Of a stretch of 64,000 nucleotides of DNA, positions 31,498-42,258 are shown in pieces (within the stretch, counting starts at the first letter, position 1; each line of letters starts with the position of its first letter). The notes below the pieces were generated by a model. It made no database searches, was not told the DNA's origin, and was given only the letters and a program-made list of their open reading frames with translations. Source of the stretch: an uncultured Aliivibrio sp. (GTDB lineage Bacteria; Pseudomonadota; Gammaproteobacteria; Enterobacterales; Vibrionaceae). The stretch lies in the NCBI RefSeq assembly GCF_946479765.1, contig NZ_CAMLHO010000010.1, positions 20,895 through 84,894 of the forward strand, given 5' to 3'. Position numbers and translations under genes: made by a program.

Positions 31498-33378
31498 TTA
31501 TACCTCTGCCTGATCGCCGTTAGATTGTAGCCAAGCACGACGGTCGTCTGCACGTTTTTTTCCTAAAAGCATATCCATCATTTCATTCGTTTTTTCATCG
31601 TCATCAATGGTTAATTGAACCAGACGGCGAGTATTTGGATCCATGGTTGTTTCACGAAGTTGAAGTGGGTTCATCTCACCCAATCCTTTAAATCGTTGCA
31701 CGTTTATTTTTGCACGCTTATTACTTAAACGATCTAATACGCCTTCTTTTTCAGATTCATCCAAGGCATAAAACACCTCTTTACCACAGTCAATACGGTA
31801 CAGTGGAGGCATTGCCACATAGACGTGACCGGCACGAACTAAAGCCGTGAAGTGTTTTAGATATAAGGCACACAATAGTGTTGCGATATGAAGACCATCT
31901 GAATCGGCATCGGCTAAGATACAAACTTTGCCGTAACGTAAACCAGATAAATCGTCGGAATCAGGGTCAATCCCTAACGCGACAGAAATATTATGAACTT
32001 CTTGAGAGGCTAATACTTGGTCCGCTGATACTTCCCATGTATTTAGGATCTTACCTCGTAATGGCATTACCGCTTGGAATTCACGATCACGCGCTTGTTT
32101 TGCTGAACCACCCGCCGAGTCGCCTTCCACTAAGAAAAGTTCGGTACGAGCTAAATCTTGAATTGAGCAGTCTGTCAATTTACCTGGCAATGTAGGGCCT
32201 GATGCTATCTTCTTACGAACAACTTTCTTTGCTGCTCGCATACGACGGTGCGCATTGGCAATACACGCTTCAGCAATCAGCTCTGCGATTTGTGGTTTCT
32301 CATTCAACCATAGGCTAAATGCATCTTTTACAACACCAGAAACAAATGCAGCACATTGACGAGAAGATAAACGCTCTTTCGTTTGACCAGCAAACTGAGG
32401 ATCTTGCATTTTAACCGACAAAACGTAAGCACAACGATCCCAAATATCATCCGCCGTTAGCTTTACACCACGTGGCAATAAATTTCGGAACTCACAGAAT
32501 TCACGCATTGCATCTAAAAGACCTTGGCGCATGCCATTGACGTGTGTACCGCCTTGAGCTGTAGGGATAAGGTTTACGTAGCTTTCAGAAACAAGATCTC
32601 CACCTTCAGGCAACCAAGTTACGGCCCAATCAGCGGCTTCGCCTTTACCTAAGAATGCACCCGTAAATGGGTCTTCAGGCAATAGCGCATAACCGCTAAC
32701 ACCCTCTAAAAGATAATCTTTAAGACCATCTTCATAACACCACTGGTACTCTTTATCATTTACTTTGTCTTTAAAAACAATCTCTAGCCCTGGGCACAAT
32801 ACCGCTTTGGCTTTTAGATTGTTAACAAGGCGAGTAACCGAAAATTTAGGTGAATCAAAATAACTGGTATCAGGCCAGAAATGAACGCTTGTACCACGAT
32901 TACGGCGACCACAAGTGCCAACAACCGTTAAATCTGAAACCTTCTCACCATGTTCAAACGCAATTTCGTAGATCTCACCGCCACGACGAACCGTGACTTC
33001 TACACGTTTTGATAAGGCATTTACTACCGAGATACCAACCCCGTGCAAACCCCCTGAGAATTCGTAGTTTTTACCTGAGAATTTACCACCAGCATGTAGC
33101 TTACAAAGGATCAGTTCAACACCTGACACCTTCTCTATCGGATGGATATCAACAGGCATACCACGCCCGTCATCAATCACTTCAAGAGATTGATCGGCGT
33201 GCAAAATCACTTCAACTTTTTTCGCGTGTCCGGCTAAGGCTTCATCGACACTGTTATCTATAACTTCTTGCCCTAAATGGTTTGGGCGAGAGGTGTCGGT
33301 ATACATACCAGGACGGCGACGAACGGGCTCAAGGCCATTTAGAACCTCGATGGCTCCTGCATTATATTGTTCAGTCAT
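31498..33378 (-). CDS. parE: DNA topoisomerase IV subunit B
   Basis: ParE is the ATPase subunit of topoisomerase IV. The 626-residue protein has the GHKL ATP site (EVIDNSVDEALAG, DDGRGMPVDIHP, GGLHGVGISVVNALS), the transducer domain, and the TOPRIM/zinc-binding-like region beginning ELFLVEGDSAGGSAKQARDR with DADSDGLHI. Its length fits ParE rather than the longer GyrB. It is followed by parC and preceded by yqiA, as in E. coli. Confidence 0.98.
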   Translation of the reverse strand: MTEQYNAGAIEVLNGLEPVRRRPGMYTDTSRPNHLGQEVIDNSVDEALAGHAKKVEVILHADQSLEVIDDGRGMPVDIHPIEKVSGVELILCKLHAGGKFSGKNYEFSGGLHGVGISVVNALSKRVEVTVRRGGEIYEIAFEHGEKVSDLTVVGTCGRRNRGTSVHFWPDTSYFDSPKFSVTRLVNNLKAKAVLCPGLEIVFKDKVNDKEYQWCYEDGLKDYLLEGVSGYALLPEDPFTGAFLGKGEAADWAVTWLPEGGDLVSESYVNLIPTAQGGTHVNGMRQGLLDAMREFCEFRNLLPRGVKLTADDIWDRCAYVLSVKMQDPQFAGQTKERLSSRQCAAFVSGVVKDAFSLWLNEKPQIAELIAEACIANAHRRMRAAKKVVRKKIASGPTLPGKLTDCSIQDLARTELFLVEGDSAGGSAKQARDREFQAVMPLRGKILNTWEVSADQVLASQEVHNISVALGIDPDSDDLSGLRYGKVCILADADSDGLHIATLLCALYLKHFTALVRAGHVYVAMPPLYRIDCGKEVFYALDESEKEGVLDRLSNKRAKINVQRFKGLGEMNPLQLRETTMDPNTRRLVQLTIDDDEKTNEMMDMLLGKKRADDRRAWLQSNGDQAEV

Positions 33379-33521
33379 ATCTCGGAAGGCTTCTTAAAAT
33401 TTGTTACATAGTCTGAAAGGGAAGAAGGAAAGTCAAGCAAACGGCTCTATTCCTCCTTAAATATGTGGCTTTGTATTAAAGATTGTATCGATACTGTGTC
33501 TCTAGCGTAGAGAAAGCGTAA

Positions 33522-34106
33522 CTATAAATTGAGAAATTGAATAATTTTCCCAGGGTAACGCTCAAAATCAACAAAGCTATGATCACCCTCTTTTTCTATC
33601 GTTTGTTTACAACCAGAATATTTTTCTACTGCTTGGCGATAATCAAGAACTTCATCCCCTTCTTGCTGCAATAGCCATAAACAGTTTGGTAAATCTATAT
33701 CCTTTATTTGTAGCGCCGATAGCTCAGCCATGTGTTTCTCTTCTAACACATACTCTTCGCCAGTATATGGATTAACCTGTGCGCCTAAATAATCGGCAAG
33801 TAATTCATAAGGCTTTACTGCTGGGTTAACTAATACGGCGTTAAAACCATATGTATTATGTAACCACGTTGATAGATACCCACCTAATGAACTGCCCACT
33901 AAACCAATATGATAGTCAGCTTTGTATTTTTCAACGATCTGAGTTAGATATTGAGCAGCCTCTTGAGGATAAGAAGGTAATTTAGGTACGATAACCTTAA
34001 TATCAGGTCGATGTTCTTCGCAAAAATGGGCCATCACAAGTGCCTTATGAGACAGCGGCGAACTATTAAAACCATGAATATATAAAAGTAAGCTCGGTTT
34101 TTTCAT
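33522..34106 (-). CDS. yqiA: Esterase YqiA
   Basis: YqiA is a small alpha/beta-hydrolase with esterase activity on short acyl and CoA esters; its natural substrate is unsettled. The 194-residue protein has the oxyanion-side motif YIHGFNSSP, the nucleophile elbow GSSLGGYL (the central serine) and a C-terminal GDHSFVDFERY that supplies the catalytic histidine. It directly abuts cpdA in the nudF-yqiB-cpdA-yqiA run. Confidence 0.92.
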   Translation of the reverse strand: MKKPSLLLYIHGFNSSPLSHKALVMAHFCEEHRPDIKVIVPKLPSYPQEAAQYLTQIVEKYKADYHIGLVGSSLGGYLSTWLHNTYGFNAVLVNPAVKPYELLADYLGAQVNPYTGEEYVLEEKHMAELSALQIKDIDLPNCLWLLQQEGDEVLDYRQAVEKYSGCKQTIEKEGDHSFVDFERYPGKIIQFLNL

Positions 34107-34931
34107 TTAATATCCTCCCGCTTCACTGTCTGAAGAAAAATGACAATTTTCCAAACGATGAACTTGAGTTTCAATCGTACCATCAGGTAACAAATCTAAT
34201 ATTCTCCATCCTGGTGCTTGAGGATCTAACGCAAAATCATCGGAATCAGGAAGAAATTGAACACAGGTTGATGGTGTCGCAAGTAAACGAACTCCGTTCA
34301 CCCTACGATCGAGCTCTTGATGAATATGACCACACACAATACCACTGACATTCTGGTGTCGTTCAAGCACTGACCAAAAATCCTCATTATCTTTTAACTG
34401 ATGTTGATCAAGCCACGCACTGCCCGCAGGTAATGGATGATGGTGTAATAATATTAATGAATGACGTTCTGGGTTCTGCGAAAGCGCGGTTTCTAACAAA
34501 GCTAATTGCTCTGGCGATAACGCGCCATGAGGCACACCAACAACTTGGCTATCTAAAATAATTAATTGCCAATTTTGACCGATAAGCACATGTTCACAAG
34601 TTTGGATTTGAGGAGAAGGTAATACTCCCCCCATACTCGGTTTATAATCGTGATTACCTGGTAACCAATAGCACGGTTTTTTTAATGGCTTAATACCAGC
34701 AACAAAATGTTGGTATGAGTGAACGGTATGATCTTGAGATATATCACCCGTTGCTAAAATCGCATCAAAATCAGGAGTGCGCCGTTGTACTTGCTCAACA
34801 ACGGCTTGAAAGCTTTTTAATGTAGGTACGCCAAGAAGCGCTCCATCTTCAGGCGCAAACAAATGAGTATCTGTTATTTGTAACAACCTAATAAGGCTGT
34901 TTTTATTATTAAGTAATGTTTCAGAGAGCAA
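34107..34931 (-). CDS. cpdA: 3',5'-cyclic AMP phosphodiesterase CpdA
   Basis: CpdA hydrolyses cAMP to AMP and so tunes CRP-dependent regulation. The 274-residue metallophosphoesterase shows all family boxes: ITDTHLF, ATGDISQDH, LPGNHDY, LLHHHPLP and CGHIHQE, whose Asp, His and Asn residues bind two metal ions. It ends immediately before yqiA and starts 15 bp after yqiB. The arrangement equals the E. coli operon. Confidence 0.96.
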   Translation of the reverse strand: MLSETLLNNKNSLIRLLQITDTHLFAPEDGALLGVPTLKSFQAVVEQVQRRTPDFDAILATGDISQDHTVHSYQHFVAGIKPLKKPCYWLPGNHDYKPSMGGVLPSPQIQTCEHVLIGQNWQLIILDSQVVGVPHGALSPEQLALLETALSQNPERHSLILLHHHPLPAGSAWLDQHQLKDNEDFWSVLERHQNVSGIVCGHIHQELDRRVNGVRLLATPSTCVQFLPDSDDFALDPQAPGWRILDLLPDGTIETQVHRLENCHFSSDSEAGGY

Positions 34932-34946
34932 AATAGCTACAACCTT

Positions 34947-35378
34947 TTAATTCTTTTCTAAAAAAACGGGCTCTTGGCTTATCCCATTTTTCAAACAAAA
35001 TGTTAGCCAGTCACTTAGGAACTGGTTTAATTGGTGCTTCTCATCTTTTTGAAGCATTTTCCCATTCGGGTACTCATATTTTGCTTTAATATACGCCAGT
35101 TGTTGGCTAGCACATACTTCGGCCACTCTTGCATCGTGATAAAGTCTAACTGTCAACTTAGGCAATGGGTAAATAGGTTGCTCATCTATCTGATAAACCT
35201 CAACCAATGTAGTATATACCGTCACTTCTTTCACTTTTATTTGATATTGCTGCTGGCACACTTTATAGCTTGCTAGTGAACCAATAATTTCATTTCTTGG
35301 TAAAAGTGACACCAATTTTGCGTAATTGGTTTCATATACTCTCATCAAACTGGCTAAGTCTACGTGATATTTACGCAT
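34947..35378 (-). CDS. yqiB: DUF1249 family protein YqiB
   Basis: YqiB is a conserved protein of unknown function (DUF1249) found in the nudF-cpdA operon of many gammaproteobacteria. The 143-residue product has the family pattern MRVYETNYAKLVSLLP near the N-terminus and DARVAEVCASQQ in the middle, with no signal peptide or membrane segment. The frame is open to 35417, overlapping nudF, but the ATG at 35378, 4 bp after the nudF stop, fits the family start better. Confidence 0.88.
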   Translation of the reverse strand: MRKYHVDLASLMRVYETNYAKLVSLLPRNEIIGSLASYKVCQQQYQIKVKEVTVYTTLVEVYQIDEQPIYPLPKLTVRLYHDARVAEVCASQQLAYIKAKYEYPNGKMLQKDEKHQLNQFLSDWLTFCLKNGISQEPVFLEKN

Positions 35379-35382
35379 GTTA

Positions 35383-36018
35383 TTACGAATTCCACTGTGA
35401 TCGTAAGCGCGAAACATTTAATTCTAACCATTGAAGCGCAATAATTGAGGCTGCATTCTCAATTATGCCACGAGTAACCAGAGCATACGCTTCTTCACGA
35501 GTCACCACATGCACTCGAATGTCTTCATTTTCATCCTCTAAACCATGAATTCCTTCTGCTTTAGAAGCATCAACACAACCTACAAAAACGTCTAACTTTT
35601 CTGTGCATCCACCAGAAGAAGGATAAAAATGAGAAATTTTCTCTAAACAAGAAACAAAAATACCGGCCTCTTCTTCAGCTTCACGAATCGCGACTTGCTC
35701 TGCTGATTCGCCTTTATCTATCATTCCAGCGACAATTTCATACTGCCAAGGGGATTGAGACTCTAAAGCCCCTACTCGAATTTGTTCAATTAAAACAACG
35801 CGATCGCTAAGTGGATCATAAGGTAGCAGCGCAACTGCATGCCCTCGTTCAAAGAGTTCACGCTCGATAATGTCACTCCAACCACCACTAAAAAGCTGAT
35901 GACGAAACGCAACTTTAGTCATTTTAAAAAAGCCGTTATATAAGGACTCTTTTGACAAAACATCGACATCATTAGACGTAAATTGATTGTGTAAGAACTT
36001 GCTTGATGTCGTGTCCAT
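35383..36018 (-). CDS. nudF: ADP-ribose pyrophosphatase NudF
   Basis: NudF hydrolyses ADP-ribose to AMP and ribose 5-phosphate. The 211-residue Nudix protein has the signature G-x5-E-x7-REUxEExGU as GMIDKGESAEQVAIREAEEE followed by AGI, with the substrate-side WQYEIVAG just before it. It is the first gene of the minus-strand run ending in parC and is divergent from tolC. GGAGT just ahead of the ATG is a fair ribosome site. Confidence 0.95.
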   Translation of the reverse strand: MDTTSSKFLHNQFTSNDVDVLSKESLYNGFFKMTKVAFRHQLFSGGWSDIIERELFERGHAVALLPYDPLSDRVVLIEQIRVGALESQSPWQYEIVAGMIDKGESAEQVAIREAEEEAGIFVSCLEKISHFYPSSGGCTEKLDVFVGCVDASKAEGIHGLEDENEDIRVHVVTREEAYALVTRGIIENAASIIALQWLELNVSRLRSQWNS

Positions 36019-36252
36019 ACCGAACTCCTTATTTTATATCGCTCTGTTTTATCACTCATCGATGATAGCAACAATTTATTAGCTCAACTTTTTTGATAAT
36101 GCTTACATTTTTTTTAGAAGCTTTCCACATTATTACAAGGAGAAGGGCCAATCAAACGTAAAAAAACGTAATCTTTACAGCCAGAGCATAGAAAGATAAT
36201 GTACACTCTATGAACTATATTATATAAAATAATTTTTGCAGGACAAACCACC
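36019..36252. promoter_or_regulatory. Divergent nudF/tolC regulatory region
   Basis: These 234 bp must hold promoters for nudF (minus) and tolC (plus). AT-rich TATATTATATAAAAT near 36218-36232 is a likely tolC -10 region, and GCAGGA precedes the tolC ATG. No clear repressor or activator site was recognised. Confidence 0.4.
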
Positions 36253-37578
36253 ATGAGAAAACTGCTTCCACTCTTTATTGGAATGGCATTAGGTAGTTTC
36301 AGCTCTTTAGCTGCTGCCGATGACCTTGCGCAAATATACAACCAAGCTAAAGAAAATGATCCTCAGCTATTAAGAGCAGCCGCAACTAAAGATGCAGCTT
36401 TTGAAGCGGTCAACTCATCTCAAAGTTCGTTATTACCACAAATTGATTTAACTGCTGGCTACAATATCGTTCGTAGTGATCTTGATACTCGTGAAAATGA
36501 CCGTCTAACTGCTGGTATTAATTTATCTCAAGAGCTTTACCAACAATCAAGCTGGGTAAGTTTAGATATTGCAGAGAAAACGGCTCGTCAGGCTGATTCT
36601 ACTTATGCAGCAGAACAGCAAGGTGTGATTTTACGTGTTGCCCAAGCTTACTTTGATGTACTGCGTGCTAATGATAATTTAGAATTTGTTCGTTCAGAAA
36701 AAGCCGCAGTAGGCCGTCAACTTGAACAGACTAAACAACGTTTTGATGTTGGCTTATCAGCAATTACCGATGTTCACGATGCACAAGCAGAATACGACAG
36801 CGTATTGGCAAACGAAGTACTGACTGAAAACCAACTAGTTAACAGTTATGAAGATTTGCGTGTGATCACCGGACAAGGTCATACTCAATTAAGTGTGTTA
36901 GATACTGAGCGCTTCTCAGCAAGCCCATCGGAGCAATCATCAGATATTTTAATTGATGAAGCTCAACAGAAAAACTTGAGCCTATTAGCGTCTCGTATCA
37001 GTGCTGACATTGCAAAAGACAATATATCTCTAGCAAGCTCTGGTCATATGCCATCACTAACTTTTGATGCGGGTTATAACTACACGGATCAAAGTGGTAC
37101 TAAAAATGGTATCAATGATGACAGTTACGGAGACATCAATGCTGGTATTAACTTGTATATTCCACTGTATTCAGGTGGCAACACGAGCTCATTAACTAGC
37201 CAAGCAGAATTCCAATACGTTGCAGCAAGCCAAGCATTAGAAGAAACGTATCGCGAAGTAACCAAAGATGTTCGTGCTTTCAATAACAACATCAATGCCT
37301 CTATTGGTGCTTTAAAAGCCTATGAGCAAACCGTTATTTCAGCAAAATCGGCATTAGAAGCAACAGAAGCCGGTTTTGATGTTGGTACGCGTACTATTGT
37401 TGATGTATTAGATTCTACTCGCCGTCTATTCGATGCTAACCGTAACCTAGCAAATGCTCGTTACGACTACATACTGAGTGTTCTTCAGCTGAAACAAGCG
37501 GTTGGTACGCTAAGCGAGCAAGATATCATGGATATCAATACGGGTTTAAAAGCTAACAAAACAACGCAAGCTAATTAA
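36253..37578 (+). CDS. tolC: Outer-membrane efflux channel TolC
   Basis: TolC is the trimeric outer-membrane and periplasmic tunnel shared by multidrug efflux pumps and type I secretion systems. The 441-residue precursor has a signal peptide cut near AAADD and two homologous outer-membrane efflux halves of alternating helices and strands; sequence such as YFDVLRANDNL and GTRTIVDVLDSTRRLFDANRN is typical. It lacks a lipobox, as TolC does. Its last codons begin a 9-bp tandem repeat (separate entry). Confidence 0.96.
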   Translation: MRKLLPLFIGMALGSFSSLAAADDLAQIYNQAKENDPQLLRAAATKDAAFEAVNSSQSSLLPQIDLTAGYNIVRSDLDTRENDRLTAGINLSQELYQQSSWVSLDIAEKTARQADSTYAAEQQGVILRVAQAYFDVLRANDNLEFVRSEKAAVGRQLEQTKQRFDVGLSAITDVHDAQAEYDSVLANEVLTENQLVNSYEDLRVITGQGHTQLSVLDTERFSASPSEQSSDILIDEAQQKNLSLLASRISADIAKDNISLASSGHMPSLTFDAGYNYTDQSGTKNGINDDSYGDINAGINLYIPLYSGGNTSSLTSQAEFQYVAASQALEETYREVTKDVRAFNNNINASIGALKAYEQTVISAKSALEATEAGFDVGTRTIVDVLDSTRRLFDANRNLANARYDYILSVLQLKQAVGTLSEQDIMDINTGLKANKTTQAN

Positions 37579-37604
37579 GCTAATTAAGCTAATTAAGCTA
37601 ATTA
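37570..37604 (+). repeat. 9-bp tandem repeat across the tolC stop codon
   Basis: GCTAATTAA is repeated four times, the last copy differing in its final base. The first copy encodes the terminal Ala-Asn-stop of TolC, and every copy carries the same in-frame stop. Gain or loss of copies would not change the protein. Confidence 0.9.
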
Positions 37605-37646
37605 TATTCCTCTCATTAAGATAACTTGAGCGGAATAAAACAAAAT

Positions 37647-37687
37647 AAAAAGCCACATTATGAGTTCAACGTCATAATGTGGCTTTT
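37647..37687. terminator. Bidirectional terminator between tolC and hldE
   Basis: AAAAGCCACATTATGA pairs over 16 bp with TCATAATGTGGCTTTT around an eight-base loop, with A/T runs on both sides. Confidence 0.93.
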
Positions 37688-37727
37688 CTTTTACAGATTA
37701 AAAAAGGTAAGGGATAAAGAAGTAGTA

Positions 37728-39158
37728 TTAACCTTTACCACCTTTAATTGCTTCAATGATACCCGTTGTTGAACAACCATCTTCAAAATTTAATACTTTT
37801 ACTTCACCACCTGCGGCAATCACTTCTGCACCACCAGCGATATCTTCAATCGCGTAATCACCACCTTTTACTAACATGGTTGGTAATACTTCAGAGATTA
37901 AACGCTGTGGCGTATCTTCTGAGAAAGGAACAACCCAATCAACCGCACCTAAACCAGCCAGTACCGCCATACGACGATCCGTAGGGTTAATAGGACGACC
38001 AGGACCTTTTAAGCGTTGGACTGATTCATTGGTGTTCACTGCAACAATCAGACGATCACCCAACTCAGCCGCGTGATTTAAGTAAGACACATGACCAGCA
38101 TGAAGAATATCAAAACAACCATTAGTCATTACTACTCTTTCGCCACGAGCGCGCGCTTGCTTCACAGCACTAATAAGTAACTCTTCATTGATGATACCAA
38201 AACCAGAATCTTGGCTACCATGAATCGCTTCTGCTAATTCAATCGTTGATAGTGTTGACGTACCAAGTTTACCGACAACCACACCCGCAGCAGCATTGGC
38301 TAAAGCACACGCTTCATCAAGTGGTTTGCCTGTTGATACTGAGGCTGCTAATACGGAAATAACCGTATCACCGGCACCCGTTACATCAAACACTTCACGA
38401 GCCAGCGTTGGCAAATGCAGCGGTTCCATATCACGGCGAAGTAATGTCATACCATGCTCACTACGAGTTACAAGCAAGGCTTCAAAATCAAATTCTTCGA
38501 TGATTTGTTGTCCTTTAACGACCAAGTCATCTTCGTCTTTTACCTTGCCAACAACTGTTTCAAACTCAAGCATATTTGGTGTTAATAACGTCGCACCACG
38601 GTAACGCTCAAAATCCGCCCCTTTAGGATCAATGAATACAGGTACATTTACTTTTCGAGCTTCTTGGATCATTAGTTGAACATGCTCTAATGCGCCTTTT
38701 GCGTAATCAGATAATACCACCGCTTTAACTTTTGATAAGGTCGCTTGCATACGACTGATCAACGGCTCAGCAGGTACATCATGAAAGCTTTCTTCAAAAT
38801 CTAAACGGATAAGCTGCTGACCACGGCTCATAACGCGTAATTTAGTAATTGTTGGAAACTCAGGAAGAGTGACAAAATCACAATGTACTTTTAATGACGC
38901 CAATGTTGCCGTTAACGCTTTCGCTGGTTCATCATCACCAACTAACCCAACAAGATGAGCCTCACCACCTAACGCCGCAATATTCATCGCAACGTTGGCG
39001 GCACCACCTGGACGTTCTTCAATATTAGTGACCTTAACAACCGGTACTGGTGCTTCTGGTGAAATACGAGTCGTTGGTCCACCCCAATAACGATCAAGCA
39101 TTACATCACCAATGATCAATACACCAGATTGTTCATAATTAGGAAGTGTCGGTTTCAT
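37728..39158 (-). CDS. hldE: Bifunctional heptose kinase/adenylyltransferase HldE
   Basis: HldE makes ADP-heptose for the LPS inner core, phosphorylating heptose 7-phosphate and then adenylylating heptose 1-phosphate. The 476-residue protein has an N-terminal ribokinase-like domain ([19 protein letters not shown], catalytic DVTGAGDTV) and a C-terminal cytidylyltransferase-like domain ([13 protein letters not shown]). The frame is open to 39188, but the ATG at 39158 has GGAG in front and matches the family start. It is followed by a shared terminator. Confidence 0.97.
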   Translation of the reverse strand: MKPTLPNYEQSGVLIIGDVMLDRYWGGPTTRISPEAPVPVVKVTNIEERPGGAANVAMNIAALGGEAHLVGLVGDDEPAKALTATLASLKVHCDFVTLPEFPTITKLRVMSRGQQLIRLDFEESFHDVPAEPLISRMQATLSKVKAVVLSDYAKGALEHVQLMIQEARKVNVPVFIDPKGADFERYRGATLLTPNMLEFETVVGKVKDEDDLVVKGQQIIEEFDFEALLVTRSEHGMTLLRRDMEPLHLPTLAREVFDVTGAGDTVISVLAASVSTGKPLDEACALANAAAGVVVGKLGTSTLSTIELAEAIHGSQDSGFGIINEELLISAVKQARARGERVVMTNGCFDILHAGHVSYLNHAAELGDRLIVAVNTNESVQRLKGPGRPINPTDRRMAVLAGLGAVDWVVPFSEDTPQRLISEVLPTMLVKGGDYAIEDIAGGAEVIAAGGEVKVLNFEDGCSTTGIIEAIKGGKG

Positions 39159-39297
39159 TCTTTTCTCCGGGCAATAAACAGCAAACAATCCACCATTATT
39201 GGTTCGAGCTATTTATAAAAATCATCTGTTATAAATGGTAGCATTTACGCAAGTTCTACGCCAACTTAGTAATAATAAACGAAGAGTTAAGTAATGC

Positions 39298-42159
39298 TTA
39301 CTCAACAAACCAATTATTCCAAGCGTTTACCACCGTCTCTCTTTCTTTACTAAAGCTATTTTCATCAACATCGGCATCAAAGCCTAATAAATTGCGATGA
39401 TGTATTTCATTTCTCATTACACAATAAGCATGAATCAACAGTTGAGATAATTCATTATCCATCACACCTTGCTGAGCAAAACTTTCAAAGATACGCACAT
39501 TATCAGACCAATGAGTAAGCTTAGGTGCTTGGTGACTGTGATTTAACACTAAATATTGCGCGAGAAACTCAATATCAGTGATACCACCGGCATCCTGTTT
39601 AATCATAAAGCGGCCTGCTTTTTTTCCGCCTAAATGGCCTCTCATTTTTTCACGCATCTCAACCACATCTTGCTGCAGTTTTTTCTCATCTCTCGCTAAA
39701 CAAATAATGTCATGACGAGTTTGATTAAATGCTGATTGTAAGCTCGCATCACCATAAATCATACGAGCACGGACTAAAGCTTGATGCTCCCATGTCCATG
39801 CATCTTGTCGTTGATATTCATCAAACGCTTCACTAGTACTGACTAGCAAGCCTGATGCCCCTGATGGACGTAAGCGTGTATCCACTTCATACAAAATACC
39901 TGAAGGGGTACGTACTGAAAAAATATGAATAATGCGTTGTGCTAAACGTAAATAAAACTGGCGACCATCAATCTCTTTCTTACCATTGGTATAGGTGTTC
40001 GTATCACAATCGTGCATAAAGACGATATCGAGATCGGAATTATAACCCAACTCCCACCCCCCAACTTTGCCATAGCCAATAACAGCAAAGCCTTTACTAT
40101 CTCGTCCTTCAAGATGTGTCGGTTCACCAAATTTTTCAGTCACTTGCAGCCAAGCTTGGTTTATTACCGCCTCAACAATGGCTTCTGATAAATACGTTAA
40201 GTGATCACTTACTTTCATAAGTGATAATCCACCAGCAATATCCGAGGCTGCAATTCTTAGCAAACACACTTGCTTAAACTGACGTAATGCCTCCATTTGC
40301 TGTTCCATGTCATCCTCAGGAATACGAGCAAGAAATTCATGTAGCTCAACCTTATACTGGCTTAACTCAATAGGGTTATAAAGTTGATTTATATCCAATA
40401 GCTCATCAAGAAGAATTGGATAGCGAGTTAATTGGTCTGCAACCATTGGACTTGCTGCACATAGGCGAACTAAATGTTGTAATGCTCCGCTGTGCTCATC
40501 AAGAAGCTCTAGGTAAGTCGTTCTGGTTGCAATGGCTTGGAGCAGTTTGGTGATGCGTGGCAAGGCATCACTAGCATCTTCTCGACTGATCACGACACTA
40601 AACAGCTTTGGCATCAGATTAGTAATGGCTTCTCGACCTCGTGGGCCAAGGGTTTTCTTTTTCAACTCGCCTTTAAATTCAATTATATGTTGAGTTAACG
40701 ATTCTGCTTGTTCAGGGTTTAGTTCTTGTAAGATATGTTCTAAAACTTCTGGGTTATGTGCCATGTCCCATAACTCAATATACGCTTTATCAATACTACT
40801 CTCTGACTCTTCTTCCTCGTGGCCAATCAAATCTTCAAACACGGCATGAATCGTATTCATGTGTCGCTCTATTTCAGAGTACAACTCCGCCCAATCTTGC
40901 ATTCCCATAGCAAAAGCAAGACGAGTTTGGTCTCTTTCATCCATGGGTAATGTTTGAGTTTGTTGATCTCCAATTGCTTGTAATAAATTCTCTAAACGAC
41001 GTAAAAAGCAGTAACCTTTGGTAAGGTCATCAACCTCTTTAACTGACAGTTGCCCTAATTCTTTAATCGCAGTTAACGTCTCTAATAACCCACGACCTCG
41101 TAAAGAAGGCTCTCTGCCACCACGGATTAATTGGAATACTTGAGCAATAAACTCAACTTCTCGAATACCACCAGCGCCAAGTTTTATATTGTCATGCAAA
41201 CCACGACGACGAACCTCTGTCGTGATCATCGATTTCATACGGCGTAGTGCTTGAATTGCACCAAAGTCGATGTAACGGCGAAATACAAATGGACGCAACA
41301 TTTGACGTAATTCTTGATAATGGCTGTACGTTTCTTTTCCCATCACTCGCGCTTTTATCATCGCGTAGCGTTCCCAATCACGCCCTTGCTCTTGATAGTA
41401 ATCTTCAAGTGCCGCATAGCTCATCACTAACGGTCCACTTTCACCAAAAGGACGTAAACGTAAATCGACTCGATAACAGAAACCATCCACCGTAATTTGA
41501 TCTAACGCTTTAATCAGTTTTTGACCTAAGCGTGTGAAAAATTGAGCATTAGCTATACTTCTGCGAGCGCCTTCCGTTTCACCGTTTTCAGGATACGTAA
41601 AAATCAGATCGATATCAGATGAGAAATTAAGTTCTCCACCACCTAATTTACCCATACCAATAATGAGCATTGGTTGATCTTCACCTTGTGCATTTTTTGG
41701 TGTTCCCCAATCAATACAAGCCTGCTTATAAATCCATTGATAAGATTCAACAATTAAGGCTTCCGCCAAAAGAGATAAGTGAGCAAGGCTGACTTCTAAA
41801 GACCAATAACTATCTAGAATATGACCATGGGTAAAATCTCGCCATGCTATATAAGCCATTTCACGACGGCGGAAATAACGCAGCTCTCGCATTAATCCAT
41901 TTTCATCACAACATTGTGCTAATTTCTCTTGCAGTCGTGAGCGGTAATCCTCACTACGATCCACCACATCAAACATTGATGGGAAATGCTGACACAAAAA
42001 CTCATCTTGCTGAAAAGCCTCATACAGAAAGTCACTGCAACCTAACGCAATCATAAGTTGATCTTGAACATTCTCAGGCCATGCTTGAATACGTTTAAGA
42101 TAAGTTAAGTCTTGTAAACGACGCTCAGCTAAAGACGTTAATGATGATGGCAAAGACAT
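39298..42159 (-). CDS. glnE: Glutamine synthetase adenylyltransferase/adenylyl-removing enzyme
   Basis: GlnE adds or removes AMP on glutamine synthetase in response to PII and glutamine. The 953-residue protein has two nucleotidyltransferase halves: the N-terminal removing domain (GMGKLGGGELNFSSDIDLIF) and the C-terminal adding domain (GYGKVGGWELGYNSDLDIVF), each with a G-x-D-x-D-type metal site. The frame is open to 42255; the ATG at 42159 has AAGGAAT upstream and is preferred. In E. coli, too, it neighbours hldE. Confidence 0.97.
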   Translation of the reverse strand: MSLPSSLTSLAERRLQDLTYLKRIQAWPENVQDQLMIALGCSDFLYEAFQQDEFLCQHFPSMFDVVDRSEDYRSRLQEKLAQCCDENGLMRELRYFRRREMAYIAWRDFTHGHILDSYWSLEVSLAHLSLLAEALIVESYQWIYKQACIDWGTPKNAQGEDQPMLIIGMGKLGGGELNFSSDIDLIFTYPENGETEGARRSIANAQFFTRLGQKLIKALDQITVDGFCYRVDLRLRPFGESGPLVMSYAALEDYYQEQGRDWERYAMIKARVMGKETYSHYQELRQMLRPFVFRRYIDFGAIQALRRMKSMITTEVRRRGLHDNIKLGAGGIREVEFIAQVFQLIRGGREPSLRGRGLLETLTAIKELGQLSVKEVDDLTKGYCFLRRLENLLQAIGDQQTQTLPMDERDQTRLAFAMGMQDWAELYSEIERHMNTIHAVFEDLIGHEEEESESSIDKAYIELWDMAHNPEVLEHILQELNPEQAESLTQHIIEFKGELKKKTLGPRGREAITNLMPKLFSVVISREDASDALPRITKLLQAIATRTTYLELLDEHSGALQHLVRLCAASPMVADQLTRYPILLDELLDINQLYNPIELSQYKVELHEFLARIPEDDMEQQMEALRQFKQVCLLRIAASDIAGGLSLMKVSDHLTYLSEAIVEAVINQAWLQVTEKFGEPTHLEGRDSKGFAVIGYGKVGGWELGYNSDLDIVFMHDCDTNTYTNGKKEIDGRQFYLRLAQRIIHIFSVRTPSGILYEVDTRLRPSGASGLLVSTSEAFDEYQRQDAWTWEHQALVRARMIYGDASLQSAFNQTRHDIICLARDEKKLQQDVVEMREKMRGHLGGKKAGRFMIKQDAGGITDIEFLAQYLVLNHSHQAPKLTHWSDNVRIFESFAQQGVMDNELSQLLIHAYCVMRNEIHHRNLLGFDADVDENSFSKERETVVNAWNNWFVE

Positions 42160-42258
42160 GATATTCCTTATCGATAATTCCATGGTATTCGTTACGCTAA
42201 TCGAACGAATCAAACTGCTTATACTGTGCCAAAATTTAGTTTTAGCCGCAAACAAAAA

